DNA of 64,000 nt from CABMGU01 sp964508495 (GTDB lineage Archaea > Nanobdellota > Nanobdellia > Woesearchaeales > ARS49): positions 1 to 64,000 of the forward strand of contig CAZDUA010000004.1 of NCBI GenBank assembly GCA_964508495.1, given 5' to 3'. Position 1 is the stretch's first letter. Each line of letters starts with the position of its first letter. The notes under the pieces were generated by a model that saw nothing but the letters and a program-made list of their open reading frames with translations, ran no database searches and was not told where the DNA came from. This document shows positions 52,614 through 61,433 of the stretch, one piece after another. The position numbers were made by a program, and so were the translations under genes.

Positions 52614-52927
52614 TGCAATTCCAGTTCGACTGGCCTGAACTCCTTGCGGCAATATTCGCAATAATCGGACTAACATTCGCATTGTTCTCAGGCAACACAA
52701 TGATACTCTACGCAGTCTGCCTATTAACAGGCCTAATGCTAGGCAGGCTATGGTACAAGTTCAGAATGAGCCACTGCGTTCCATTATTCTTCATCGTAAT
52801 GGGATTCTTCCTAGGATTCATACTCGGAGGAATATTCGCAAACATCAGAATCATCGCAATCCTACTATTGACGGGAATTCTAATAGGATACTGGATACAC
52901 GAAAAGAAACTCATTAGGACAGTATAA
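52613..52927 (+). CDS. small membrane protein
   Basis: 104 residues with four hydrophobic helices (about 10-25, 28-44, 53-72, 75-97). No family recognised. It starts with GTG overlapping the TAG stop of the M50-like gene by one base, so both are probably translated together. It could be a partner of that protein. Confidence 0.6.
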   Translation: MQFQFDWPELLAAIFAIIGLTFALFSGNTMILYAVCLLTGLMLGRLWYKFRMSHCVPLFFIVMGFFLGFILGGIFANIRIIAILLLTGILIGYWIHEKKLIRTV

Positions 52928-52968
52928 TTACGAAAACAATTAATACAACACAACACAGAGAATAGACT

Positions 52969-55158
52969 ATGTTACGGGGGTTCACGCCAAGACTCTACCA
53001 AGAGACAATACTCGCCACAGCGGCGCTGAAAAACACACTAGTTGTACTGCCAACAGGAATGGGAAAAACTGGAGTGGCATTATTACTTGCAGTACAACGA
53101 CTAAAACAGTACCCGCAGTCAAAAATACTAATTCTGGCGCCCACAAAACCATTAGCAGAACAACACCTGACGACATTCCAACAATCACTAGACCTACCGG
53201 AAGAAAAATTCGCGCTGTTCACAGGAAACGTTTCGCCAGAAAAAAGAGCACAAACCTGGCAGACAGCGCAAATTATATTTTCAACACCACAAGGACTAGA
53301 AAATGACGTCATAGGAAACAAAATAGACATATCAAAAGTAAGCTTACTAGTATTTGACGAAGCACACAGAGCAACAGGAGACTACAGCTACGTCTTTCTC
53401 GCAAAACAATACCAAAGAAAATCAGACTGGCCAAGAATACTCGCACTAACAGCAAGCCCAGGAAGCGACACGGCAAAAATAGAAGAAGTCTGCAACAACC
53501 TAGGCATAGAAGCAGTCGAAATAAGAACAGAAAAAGACCCGGACATACAACCATACATACAACAAATCGACGTAGAATGGATAAAAGTAGACCTCCCAGA
53601 AGAATTCAAAAAAATACAACACCTGATGCAACAATGCATACGAGGAAAAGCAGACCAGCTAAAACAATTTGGAATAAAAGGAGCGTTAATTACGAAAAAA
53701 GACGTACTGCAACTACAATTCCAACTCCGCGCAAAAATATCAGCAGGAGAAAAAGACTACGAAGCAATGAAAGCAATAAGCGTGCTCGCAGAAATAATAA
53801 AAGCACAACACGCACTTGAATTATTAGAGACGCAGGGAGTAGCGCCATTAAACCGATACTTACAAGGACTATACGAGCAAGCAGAAAGCAGCAAAGTGAA
53901 AGCAGTTAAAAATTTAACAGCCGACATAGCATTCAAGAGCGCATTCATACTCGCGCAGAAATTATTAGAACAAAAAGTTGAACATCCAAAAGTAAAAGCG
54001 TTAATTGATTTCTTAACAAAAGAATTACAGCAGAACAAATTGATAAAAATAATATTGTTCACGCAATACCGAGACACCGCCGTTTTGCTGTCAGAAGAAC
54101 TGAACAAACACCAAGGAGCACTAGCAAAAATATTCGTCGGACAAGCCAAAAAAAGAGACACGGGACTAAGCCAAAAACAACAAACAGAAATGCTCGACCA
54201 GTTCAGAGATGGACTCTTCAACATTCTAATTGCCACATCAGTAGCAGAAGAAGGACTGGACATACCAAAAGTAGACTTAGTAGCATTCTACGAGCCAATA
54301 CCAAGCGCGATAAGACACATACAAAGACGAGGAAGAACAGGAAGACAAGAAAAAGGAAGAGTAGCAATCTTCATGACAAAAGCAACACGAGACGAAGCAT
54401 ACGCATGGAGCGCAAAACACAAAGAAGCAAGAATGATAAGCGTGTTAGAACAAATGAGAAAAGACTTAACCATAAAACTCGCGCCAAAACAACCAACACT
54501 GGCAAATTATGATAACAATATCAAAATATTCGCTGACTACAGAGAAAAAACCACTGGAACTGTTAAAGAACTAGTAGAGCTGGGCGTCAGCGTAAAACTT
54601 GAAATGCTCACCAGCGCAGATTATATTCTCAGTTCAAGAGTAGGAGTTGAATTGAAAACAGCAAATGATTTCGTCGACAGCATAGTAGACGGCAGACTGC
54701 TTGAACAATTGAAAACTTTAAAGAAAAGCTTTGAACGACCCATAATAATGATACAAGGAACACAAGACTTGTATGCGTTAAGAAACGTCCATCCGAATGC
54801 AATACGAGGCATGCTAGGCACAATAGCAGTAAGTTACGGAATACCAATACTTTACGCAAAAGATGAAAAAGACAGCGCAGCATTACTGCTCTCAATAGCA
54901 AAACGAGAACAAGACGATGACAAAAAAGACTTCTCACCACATGCAGACAAAAAACCAATGACGACAAAAGAACAACAAGAATATTTAGTGAGCTGTCTGC
55001 CAAGCGTTGGACCGAATTTGGCAAAAGAACTACTGAAAAGATTCGGATCAGTGCAAGCAATATTCATGGCAACAGAAGAAGGATTGAAAAAAACACCAGG
55101 AATAGGCGACAAAATAGCAAAAGCGATAAGAGAATTATCTACACGATCATACAATTAG
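52969..55158 (+). CDS. hef: Hef-type helicase/nuclease
   Basis: 729 residues. N-terminal SF2 helicase: PTGMGKT (Walker A), FDEAHRA, ALTASPG, and SVAEEGLDIP ...QRRGRTGR (motif VI). After residue 515 an ERCC4/XPF nuclease: DYREKTTGTVKEL, then SADYILSSRVGVELKTANDF, where the family ERKxxxD is ELKxxxD, the arginine having been lost. C-terminal tandem helix-hairpin-helix (SVGPNLAKELLKRFGS, TPGIGDKIAKAI). Hef repairs stalled forks. The variant nuclease motif may weaken cutting. Confidence 0.93.
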   Translation: MLRGFTPRLYQETILATAALKNTLVVLPTGMGKTGVALLLAVQRLKQYPQSKILILAPTKPLAEQHLTTFQQSLDLPEEKFALFTGNVSPEKRAQTWQTAQIIFSTPQGLENDVIGNKIDISKVSLLVFDEAHRATGDYSYVFLAKQYQRKSDWPRILALTASPGSDTAKIEEVCNNLGIEAVEIRTEKDPDIQPYIQQIDVEWIKVDLPEEFKKIQHLMQQCIRGKADQLKQFGIKGALITKKDVLQLQFQLRAKISAGEKDYEAMKAISVLAEIIKAQHALELLETQGVAPLNRYLQGLYEQAESSKVKAVKNLTADIAFKSAFILAQKLLEQKVEHPKVKALIDFLTKELQQNKLIKIILFTQYRDTAVLLSEELNKHQGALAKIFVGQAKKRDTGLSQKQQTEMLDQFRDGLFNILIATSVAEEGLDIPKVDLVAFYEPIPSAIRHIQRRGRTGRQEKGRVAIFMTKATRDEAYAWSAKHKEARMISVLEQMRKDLTIKLAPKQPTLANYDNNIKIFADYREKTTGTVKELVELGVSVKLEMLTSADYILSSRVGVELKTANDFVDSIVDGRLLEQLKTLKKSFERPIIMIQGTQDLYALRNVHPNAIRGMLGTIAVSYGIPILYAKDEKDSAALLLSIAKREQDDDKKDFSPHADKKPMTTKEQQEYLVSCLPSVGPNLAKELLKRFGSVQAIFMATEEGLKKTPGIGDKIAKAIRELSTRSYN

Positions 55159-56000
55159 AACTTCATCTTATGCAAGCGCTCAACACGACTCTTAGTAGGA
55201 GGATGTGTTGAGAAAAGCGAAACTAGTCCACCAGCGGTAAAAGGATTAACAATAAACAAAGAACTCGTAGTTGAATTTCCCCTTAACGGCTTAGCCCTGC
55301 AACCCTGCTCGAGCTTGTTCAAAGCACTAGCAAGACTATGAGAATCCTTCAAAGTCTTAGCTCCAGTCTCATCAGCAAGATACTCTCTAGAACGAGAAAT
55401 GGCGAGCTGCAAGATTAAAGCAATAATAGGAGCAATAATAGACATGGCAATCAAACCAATTAAATTACCAGCACCATTATCACGATCGCGCATTCCACCA
55501 AAAATTGCAGCAAAACGAGCCATCATAGCAACATAAGAAATAACCGCGGCAAGAGTAGCAGCAATAGTAGTAACGAGCATGTCACGGTTTTTGACATGAG
55601 ACAACTCATGCGCAAGAACACCCTTAAGCTCGTTATCAGTCAACAATTTCAAAATACCCTCAGTACACGCAACAACAGCCTTCTTATGAGAAGGACCAGT
55701 GGCAAAAGCATTAGGAGTCTCAGTCGGAACAATATATAGAGCGGGCTTGGGCAAGCCAATCTTATGAGCGATATCCTCGACCATCTTATGCAAATGAGGA
55801 TAATCCTTCTTAGAAGCCGGCCTTGCCTTGTACATCAACAAAACAAGCTTATGAGACCAGAAAAACATGCCAAAATTCATCAAAACAGCCAAAACAAGAG
55901 CAATCGTAAGACCGGTATTACCGCCCATAAAAAAACCTATTCCAAGAACTAAACCAGACAAACCACCCAGCAACAAAACAGTCTTAATTTGGTTCCACAT
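55155..56000 (-). CDS. htpX: HtpX-like M48 membrane metalloprotease
   Basis: 281 residues. Two N-terminal membrane helices (about 6-50), the zinc site VLAHELSHVKNRDML, two further helices after it and a C-terminal EYLADETGA carrying the third ligand Glu. HtpX degrades misfolded membrane proteins. The end FSTHPPTKSRVERLHKM is family-typical. TATA-like cctttataaat near 56033-56043. Convergent overlap with hef of 4 bp. Confidence 0.94.
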   Translation of the reverse strand: MWNQIKTVLLLGGLSGLVLGIGFFMGGNTGLTIALVLAVLMNFGMFFWSHKLVLLMYKARPASKKDYPHLHKMVEDIAHKIGLPKPALYIVPTETPNAFATGPSHKKAVVACTEGILKLLTDNELKGVLAHELSHVKNRDMLVTTIAATLAAVISYVAMMARFAAIFGGMRDRDNGAGNLIGLIAMSIIAPIIALILQLAISRSREYLADETGAKTLKDSHSLASALNKLEQGCRAKPLRGNSTTSSLFIVNPFTAGGLVSLFSTHPPTKSRVERLHKMKF

Positions 56001-56097
56001 TTATTCCACCCACAACTGTTCTTCCAATCTGCATTTATAAAGGTTATGGACGTGCATTCGCAAAGATTAAAAAACAAACAAGAAAAATGGAAATAAC

Positions 56098-56703
56098 ATG
56101 AAAAAAACAGCACTTTTACTGATTTTGACAATTCTAACTGCCTGCATGCCGGAAATCCAGCCACAACAAAACCAAACAACAAACATCAGCACAAAAGACC
56201 TAGTTCTAAATGAATTTGCCAGACTGGACAAAGAACTTAACACGTCATGGCACGAAGAACAACTACCAGACAATATGATAAAAACAGAAGCAATAGAGCC
56301 ATGGACAGCACAAATGCTGTTCCTCAAAGACAGAATTTCAAATCAAAACGACACAATATCACTCAAGCTTGTGGAAGCAAGAACAGACATGCTCAAATCA
56401 CAGCTTGCTTTCTATTTGATGAAAGAAATCAACTATACGCCCACAGATAAAATAAATTGCGACGATTTCGAAACTCCGGCAAAAGCAATGGGATTGCTTG
56501 ACGCTGCGCACAAATCCTGGTTGAACTTCCTAAAAAACATGGACGTAGTACTTCAAGACGCTGAATGGAGAAATTTGATAGGAGTCGATGAAAAACGGCC
56601 GAAATTTTACAAAACACCACTGCACAACGCACCAAAAACGATAAACGAAACAGTAAATGCAGTAAAAACCCAGTGCGGAATAGAAATAGTTATACAGAAC
56701 TAA
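56098..56703 (+). CDS. lipoprotein of unknown function
   Basis: 201 residues. Lipobox LTAC (Cys16) follows an N-terminal hydrophobic stretch. The mature part is helical: LNEFARLDKELNTSWHEEQ, then ISLKLVEARTDMLKSQLAFYLM, with two later cysteines (NCDDF and TQCGI) that may pair. Not similar in sequence to the LolA-like lipoproteins elsewhere in the window. It overlaps the toprim gene convergently by 14 bp. Confidence 0.65.
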   Translation: MKKTALLLILTILTACMPEIQPQQNQTTNISTKDLVLNEFARLDKELNTSWHEEQLPDNMIKTEAIEPWTAQMLFLKDRISNQNDTISLKLVEARTDMLKSQLAFYLMKEINYTPTDKINCDDFETPAKAMGLLDAAHKSWLNFLKNMDVVLQDAEWRNLIGVDEKRPKFYKTPLHNAPKTINETVNAVKTQCGIEIVIQN

Positions 56704-57037
56704 GATAAGAATCAAGCCCTTCTATGTGACGAAGCTCAGTCTTGAACAAAAACTCACGCAACTTGTTATTTATTTTAACACCATGCGCCTGCAAGCCAAC
56801 AGAAAGCTCATGATACAATTTCTTACCCTCGTTGTCAAGATCGGTTAGAAGAACAGCCTCTTTTTTAGTTTCAGCAATCTCCTCAACAACCGCAAACAAA
56901 GGCTTCTTCAAATGCATAACATTTGTAATTCCGAGAGAGTTTAACGCCTTGACATCCTTGATGCCTTCAACAACAACCAACAAGTTTTTGCGCTTAATTT
57001 CATCGAGAAATTCCAGAATTTGCTCCCGTTCCTCCAT
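56690..57037 (-). CDS. small stand-alone TOPRIM protein
   Basis: 115 residues. VVVEGIKDVKALNSLG gives the TOPRIM glutamate and ILTDLDNEGKKLY-type VLLTDLDNEG the aspartate pair, so metal binding is likely. Such small archaeal toprim proteins are probably nucleases or RNA-processing factors. The ATG at 57037 is preferred to a TTG four codons upstream, because it fits a TATA box (ttatataa, 57063-57070) that also faces priS. Confidence 0.75.
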   Translation of the reverse strand: MEEREQILEFLDEIKRKNLLVVVEGIKDVKALNSLGITNVMHLKKPLFAVVEEIAETKKEAVLLTDLDNEGKKLYHELSVGLQAHGVKINNKLREFLFKTELRHIEGLDSYLSSV

Positions 57038-57096
57038 ATCACTGGACAAATAAGGGGAGAAGTTATATAAATTCTCGGAACAACGACTATACGGGG

Positions 57097-58455
57097 ATGG
57101 CAGACTACAAAAAAATACACATCAGCACACTGCTGAAGTACTACAAAAGACCAGAGATACAGCAAGCGCTAATTGATTCTGCAGATAAAAGAGAAATAGC
57201 GCTAAGCTACGGCGGAACAGGATACGGAAAAAGACCTGACGTTTTGAAATACCCAAAAGATATACTGGAAGCAGTCAAACAAGGAGCAACATCATTCCAC
57301 TGCAGCGAAGAAATCTGGAACAACCCATTACAGATTACGACTGGAATGAAGCCAGAAGAGCTAAACGAAATAAGAATAGGATGGGACTTGATACTGGACA
57401 TAGACTGCCCTGAGCTGGAATACTCCAAAATTGCAGCAGACTTATTGGTGCAAGCACTAAGACATCATGGAGTACAACACGTTTCTGTAAAGTTTTCAGG
57501 AAACCACGGATTCCACATAGGAGTACCATTCGAAGCATTCCCGGAAACAGTAAACGGCAAACCAATCAAAGACCAATTCCCAGACGGGCCAAGAAAAATC
57601 GCTGCTTACTTGCAAAACATGATAAAAGAACCGCTAGCGCAAAGACTACTGCAAGCAGACAGTCCAGGAAGAATGGCAGAAAAAATCAAAAAACCAGTCA
57701 ATGAGATAGTAAAAAACGGGCAATTAGAAGCGTTTTCTGTCCTGTCAATTGATACAATACTAATTGCTACGAGACATTTGTACAGAATGCCGTATTCTTT
57801 GAATGAAAAATCGGGACTTGTCAGCGTTGTAATAAAACCAGAAGAAATAATCGCGTTTGACAAAAAAGATGCGACGCCTGAGAAAGTCATTCCTAAGATG
57901 ACGTATTTAGACAGAACACAAGTCATACAAGGAGAAGCAAAGAAGTTAATAGTGCAGGCGTTTGATTTCAAAACGACAACGGAAACACGGCAAGAAATCA
58001 AAGACCTCGTCGACAAAAAAGGAAAAGAATACCTGCCATTAACAGAAGCAGTGCCAGAACAATACTTCCCGCCATGCATACAATTGATTTCACAGGGACT
58101 GCAGGATGGCAAAAAAAGAGCTCTTTTCATTCTAATTAATTTCTTATCATCCTGCGGGTGGAGTTATGACAAGATTGAAAACTATCTCAACGAGTGGAAC
58201 AAAAAGAATCCAGAGCCATTAAGAGAAGTGCTGATACAAGGACAATTAAGATACCACAAAACGCAGAAGAAAAAAGCATTGCCGCCAAATTGCGATAATA
58301 AAGCGTACATGGTCGATTTAGGAGTATGCAAGCCGGACGGATTCTGCCCAAAAATCAAAAATCCAACCAACTACGCCATAGCAAAACAAAGAATGATGGC
58401 AAGAATGGCGGAAAAGAACACAAAGACGAAAAAACAGGAACCAAAGCCGAACTAG
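57097..58455 (+). CDS. priS: DNA primase: catalytic PriS with PriL-type C-terminal domain (single-chain)
   Basis: 452 residues. Residues 1-320 are PriS: SFHCSEEIW, catalytic LILDIDC, and SGNHGFHIGVP, with the RPIEDL-type motif later. From about 325 the sequence changes to a PriL C-terminal-like domain: FPPCIQLISQGLQDGKKRALFILINFL, then cysteines PPNC, GVC and GFC, then NPTNYA. Four cysteines in this order are the 4Fe-4S ligands of PriL. Nanoarchaeum has such a fused primase. Residues in between lack the PriL N-terminal domain. Confidence 0.88.
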   Translation: MADYKKIHISTLLKYYKRPEIQQALIDSADKREIALSYGGTGYGKRPDVLKYPKDILEAVKQGATSFHCSEEIWNNPLQITTGMKPEELNEIRIGWDLILDIDCPELEYSKIAADLLVQALRHHGVQHVSVKFSGNHGFHIGVPFEAFPETVNGKPIKDQFPDGPRKIAAYLQNMIKEPLAQRLLQADSPGRMAEKIKKPVNEIVKNGQLEAFSVLSIDTILIATRHLYRMPYSLNEKSGLVSVVIKPEEIIAFDKKDATPEKVIPKMTYLDRTQVIQGEAKKLIVQAFDFKTTTETRQEIKDLVDKKGKEYLPLTEAVPEQYFPPCIQLISQGLQDGKKRALFILINFLSSCGWSYDKIENYLNEWNKKNPEPLREVLIQGQLRYHKTQKKKALPPNCDNKAYMVDLGVCKPDGFCPKIKNPTNYAIAKQRMMARMAEKNTKTKKQEPKPN

Positions 58456-58460
58456 TTCGA

Positions 58461-58500
58461 CGAGGTCCTAAAAAGCTACGCTTTTCGGAACCTTTATAAA
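58461..58500 (+). promoter_or_regulatory. palindrome plus TATA box before the L3 operon
   Basis: CGAGGTCC is followed by an imperfect palindrome (AAAAGC at 58471-58476, GCTTTT at 58480-58485), then CGGAAC and the TATA box CTTTATAAA (58492-58500). The whole order matches the element at 22931-22970 in front of the KH-Top6 operon. Transcription should begin near 58520. Confidence 0.6.
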
Positions 58501-58513
58501 CCACCCCTCTTGT

Positions 58514-58617
58514 CGTCAGGTAATCTGACGAGCCTGAGAAGGAAATCCCAGTACAGTCAGTGCAAACGCACTACCTGTTTCTAAGGAGGGTTTCCGTAAA
58601 AGGCTTTTTGTCGGAAA
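58514..58617 (+). ncRNA. structured leader of the L3 operon, possible regulatory RNA
   Basis: Starts near the predicted TSS. Hairpin 1: CGTCAG/CTGACG with loop GTAAT (58514-58530). A longer arm has GGAAA-t-CCC (58541-58549) paired to GGGTTTCC (58588-58595), enclosing CAG/CTG and AGTGC/GCACT with loop AAAC. TTTCCG (58591-58596) can instead pair with CGGAAA (58612-58617), so the two folds exclude each other. This looks like a switch in the 150-nt leader, or a separate small RNA. It does not match a riboswitch class I recognise. Confidence 0.5.
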
Positions 58618-58672
58618 ATAACACAGTAAAGGGCACCGTGTTTAAGCAAAAAATACTCACGCAGAGGAGTCT

Positions 58673-59644
58673 ATGCCAAGAATAAGATCGCCACGTCGAG
58701 GAAGTATGGAATACTGGCCGCGCAAGAGAGCGGCAGATATAGTTGCACATATAAGAACGTGGATGCCAACAAAAGACGCAAAACTTCTCGGGTTTGCAGC
58801 ATACAAGGTCGGCATGACCCACGTGCTCGTCAACGACAACAGGCCAACATCAATAACAAAAGGAGAAGACATCCAAGTTCCCGTAACAATTCTCGAATGT
58901 CCGCCAATCAAAATCGCGGCCGTCATGTTCTATAAAAAAGATGCATACGGCCTTCATTGCGTCGGGCAAATCAACTCAGACAAGCTCGACAAAGAAGCTT
59001 CTCGTTCTATCATTCCTTCCAAAAAACAACAAAAACCAGCAGACACAAAAGACATAACAGACGTACGAGTACTGGCATACACGCAGCCAAAACTCACAAC
59101 AATCGGAAAGAAAAAACCAGAATTCTTCGAACTAGGAGTAGGCGGAACGAAACCAGAAGAAAAACTTGCATTCGCACAAACAATCCTTGGAAAAGAAATC
59201 AAAATCACAGACGTATTCAACGAAGGACAACTCGTCGATGTAACGTCAATAACAAAAGGAAAAGGAGTACAGGGACCAGTAAAAAGATTCGGAATCATGA
59301 TAAGAGCCCACAAAAGCGAGAAAACAAAGAGAGGACCAGGAAGCCTGGGACCATGGCACGGCATAGGATTTAACCGTGTACCGCACGCAGGACAAATGGG
59401 CTTCCAACAAAGAACAGACCACCACAAACAAATCCTCAAAATCAACGAAGACGTAACAAAAATCAACGCAAAAGGCGGATTTGTAAGATACGGACTCGTC
59501 AGGAATCAATACCTCTTAATCAAAGGCAGCGTCGGAGGAGCGTCAAAAAGACTCATAACAATGAGCACGATAAGACACCCGGCGCAAAAACTGCCAAAAG
59601 AACCATCACCAATAACATACACGAGCTTAACCTCAAAACAATAA
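58673..59644 (+). CDS. rpl3: ribosomal protein uL3
   Basis: 323 residues of archaeal L3, with RSPRRGSMEYWPRKRA at the start, and the conserved WHGIGFNRVPHAGQMGFQQRT loop that reaches the peptidyl-transferase centre. A GAGGAG ribosome-binding site lies just before the ATG. It leads the long ribosomal operon that runs to the window end. Confidence 0.97.
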   Translation: MPRIRSPRRGSMEYWPRKRAADIVAHIRTWMPTKDAKLLGFAAYKVGMTHVLVNDNRPTSITKGEDIQVPVTILECPPIKIAAVMFYKKDAYGLHCVGQINSDKLDKEASRSIIPSKKQQKPADTKDITDVRVLAYTQPKLTTIGKKKPEFFELGVGGTKPEEKLAFAQTILGKEIKITDVFNEGQLVDVTSITKGKGVQGPVKRFGIMIRAHKSEKTKRGPGSLGPWHGIGFNRVPHAGQMGFQQRTDHHKQILKINEDVTKINAKGGFVRYGLVRNQYLLIKGSVGGASKRLITMSTIRHPAQKLPKEPSPITYTSLTSKQ

Positions 59645-59646
59645 AA

Positions 59647-60453
59647 ATGGAACTAAAAATAATCAGCGCGGAAAACAAAGAACAAGGCAAACAAAAGATG
59701 CCAGAACAGTTCGAGGAAGCCATAAGGCCGGACCTCATAAAACGCGCAGTACACTCAATACAAGGCAACAAAAGACAACCATACGGAGCAGACCCAAGAG
59801 CAGGCAAAAAACAAGCAGCAAGACTAAGCAGAAGAAGACGAGACTACAAGGGAGCATACGGAAAAGGACTCAGCAGAGTGCCAAGAAAAACACTCGTTAG
59901 AAGGGGAATGCAAATGATATGGGTAGGAGCATTCGCGCCAGGAACAGTCGGCGGAAGAAGAGCATTCCCACCAACATCACAACACAATTTCACACAAAAA
60001 ATCAACGACAAAGAAAGAAAGACAGCAATAAGAAGCGCACTAGCAGCATCAGTCAACAAAGAAATAGTAACACAAAGAGGCCACAAAATACCAGCACACT
60101 ACCCGTTCATACTATCAACAGACGTAGAAAAAATCACAAAAACAACCGAACTCGTAAAAGCACTAACTGTCTTGGGCCTTGAACAAGAATTGCAACGCGG
60201 ACAAAAAAGAAAAGTACGCGCAGGAAAAGGAAAAATGAGAGGCAGGCGGTTCAAATCAACAACAGGCCCATTACTAGTCGTAAGCGGACAGTGCAACCTG
60301 CTAAAATCAGCAAAAAACATACCAGGAGTAGACATAATAGACATAACACACATCAACGCAGAACTACTCGCACCAGGAGCGCACCCAGGAAGACTCACAC
60401 TATTCACACAAGCAGCAATACAAAAACTCGACAAAGAGAGGTTATTCCTATAA
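59647..60453 (+). CDS. rpl4: ribosomal protein uL4
   Basis: 268 residues with the archaeal L4 extended loop (RRRDYKGAYGKGLSRVPRKTL, FAPGTVGGRRAFPP) that lines the exit tunnel. Its stop overlaps the uL23 start. Two bases separate it from uL3. Confidence 0.97.
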   Translation: MELKIISAENKEQGKQKMPEQFEEAIRPDLIKRAVHSIQGNKRQPYGADPRAGKKQAARLSRRRRDYKGAYGKGLSRVPRKTLVRRGMQMIWVGAFAPGTVGGRRAFPPTSQHNFTQKINDKERKTAIRSALAASVNKEIVTQRGHKIPAHYPFILSTDVEKITKTTELVKALTVLGLEQELQRGQKRKVRAGKGKMRGRRFKSTTGPLLVVSGQCNLLKSAKNIPGVDIIDITHINAELLAPGAHPGRLTLFTQAAIQKLDKERLFL

Positions 60454-60713
60454 TGGACGCGCACATAACAATCAAACACCCACTAGCAACAGAAAAAAGC
60501 ATCAGGCTAATGGAATCAGAAAACAAGTTAGTCTTTGTAGTAGACAAAAAAGCAACGAAACAAGACATCAAAAAAGCAGTAGAAGAACTGTTTAAAGCAA
60601 AAGTAACAGCGGTAAACACGCTCCACGCAGTAACAGGAGAAAAAAGAGCATACGTCACACTATCAAAAGAAACACCCGCAATTGACATTGCAACATCACT
60701 GGGGATAATGTAA
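60453..60713 (+). CDS. rpl23: ribosomal protein uL23
   Basis: 86 residues: IKHPLATEKSIRLMESENKL, ATKQDIKKAVEELFKAKV. It forms the tunnel exit dock for SRP and NAC (encoded at 33632). The start ATG at 60453 overlaps the uL4 stop by one base; longer upstream reading frames belong to another frame of uL4. Confidence 0.96.
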   Translation: MDAHITIKHPLATEKSIRLMESENKLVFVVDKKATKQDIKKAVEELFKAKVTAVNTLHAVTGEKRAYVTLSKETPAIDIATSLGIM

Positions 60714-61427
60714 ATGGGAAAATCACTAATACAACAAGCAAGAGGAAAAGGCGGACCGGTATACCGCGCAAAAAGCTTCGCGTACGCAGGAGACGCAAAA
60801 CTAAGAGCAGAAACACCAACGCTCGTAACAGGAAAAATCACAGACATAATCAAATGCCCAGGACACACCGCACCACTAATACAAGTAAAGTACGAAGATG
60901 GAGTAGACTGTTTAATGCCAGCACCAGAATTCGTCAGAATAGGCGACACAGTACAAGCAGGACCAGGCGGAGAAATAAACTCGGGCAACACGCTCACACT
61001 CCAAGACATACCAGAAGGAACGCCCATATTCAACATCGAATCACGACCAGGAGACGGCGGAAAATTCTGCAGAACAGGAGGCTCAGGAGCAAGAGTACTC
61101 GCAAAAACAGGAAACTACGCAACAATCATGCTACCAAGCAAGAAAGAGAGAATTTTCAACCTCAAGTGCAGAGCATGCATCGGAGTAATAGCAGGAGCAG
61201 GAAGACTAGAAAAGCCAATGCTCAAAGCAGGAGTCAAACACTTCAGAAAGAGAATGACGAACAAAAGGTGGCCAAACCCAAGCGCAGCAGCACAAAACGC
61301 AGTCGACCACCCATACGGAAACAAAAGAACAAGCAGAAAAGCAAAAAACAAATCAGTCGGCCACTTCGCACCACCAGGAAGAAAAGTCGGAAAACTATGG
61401 CCGCGAAGAACGGGCAGGGCAAAGTGA
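60714..61427 (+). CDS. rpl2: ribosomal protein uL2
   Basis: 237 residues. GKSLIQQARGKGGPVYRA, then SGARVLAKTGNYATIMLPS and the C-terminal HPYGNKRTSRKAKNKSVGHFAPPGRKVG are typical archaeal L2. The histidine-containing loop near the C-terminus is close to the catalytic site. It begins right at the uL23 stop. Confidence 0.98.
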   Translation: MGKSLIQQARGKGGPVYRAKSFAYAGDAKLRAETPTLVTGKITDIIKCPGHTAPLIQVKYEDGVDCLMPAPEFVRIGDTVQAGPGGEINSGNTLTLQDIPEGTPIFNIESRPGDGGKFCRTGGSGARVLAKTGNYATIMLPSKKERIFNLKCRACIGVIAGAGRLEKPMLKAGVKHFRKRMTNKRWPNPSAAAQNAVDHPYGNKRTSRKAKNKSVGHFAPPGRKVGKLWPRRTGRAK

Positions 61428-61433
61428 TAAAAC

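Noticed and set aside
58514..58617. TPP riboswitch call based on CCTGAGAAGG
   Set aside because: Only the short CTGAGA run agrees; the other conserved TPP segments are missing, and the downstream genes are ribosomal.
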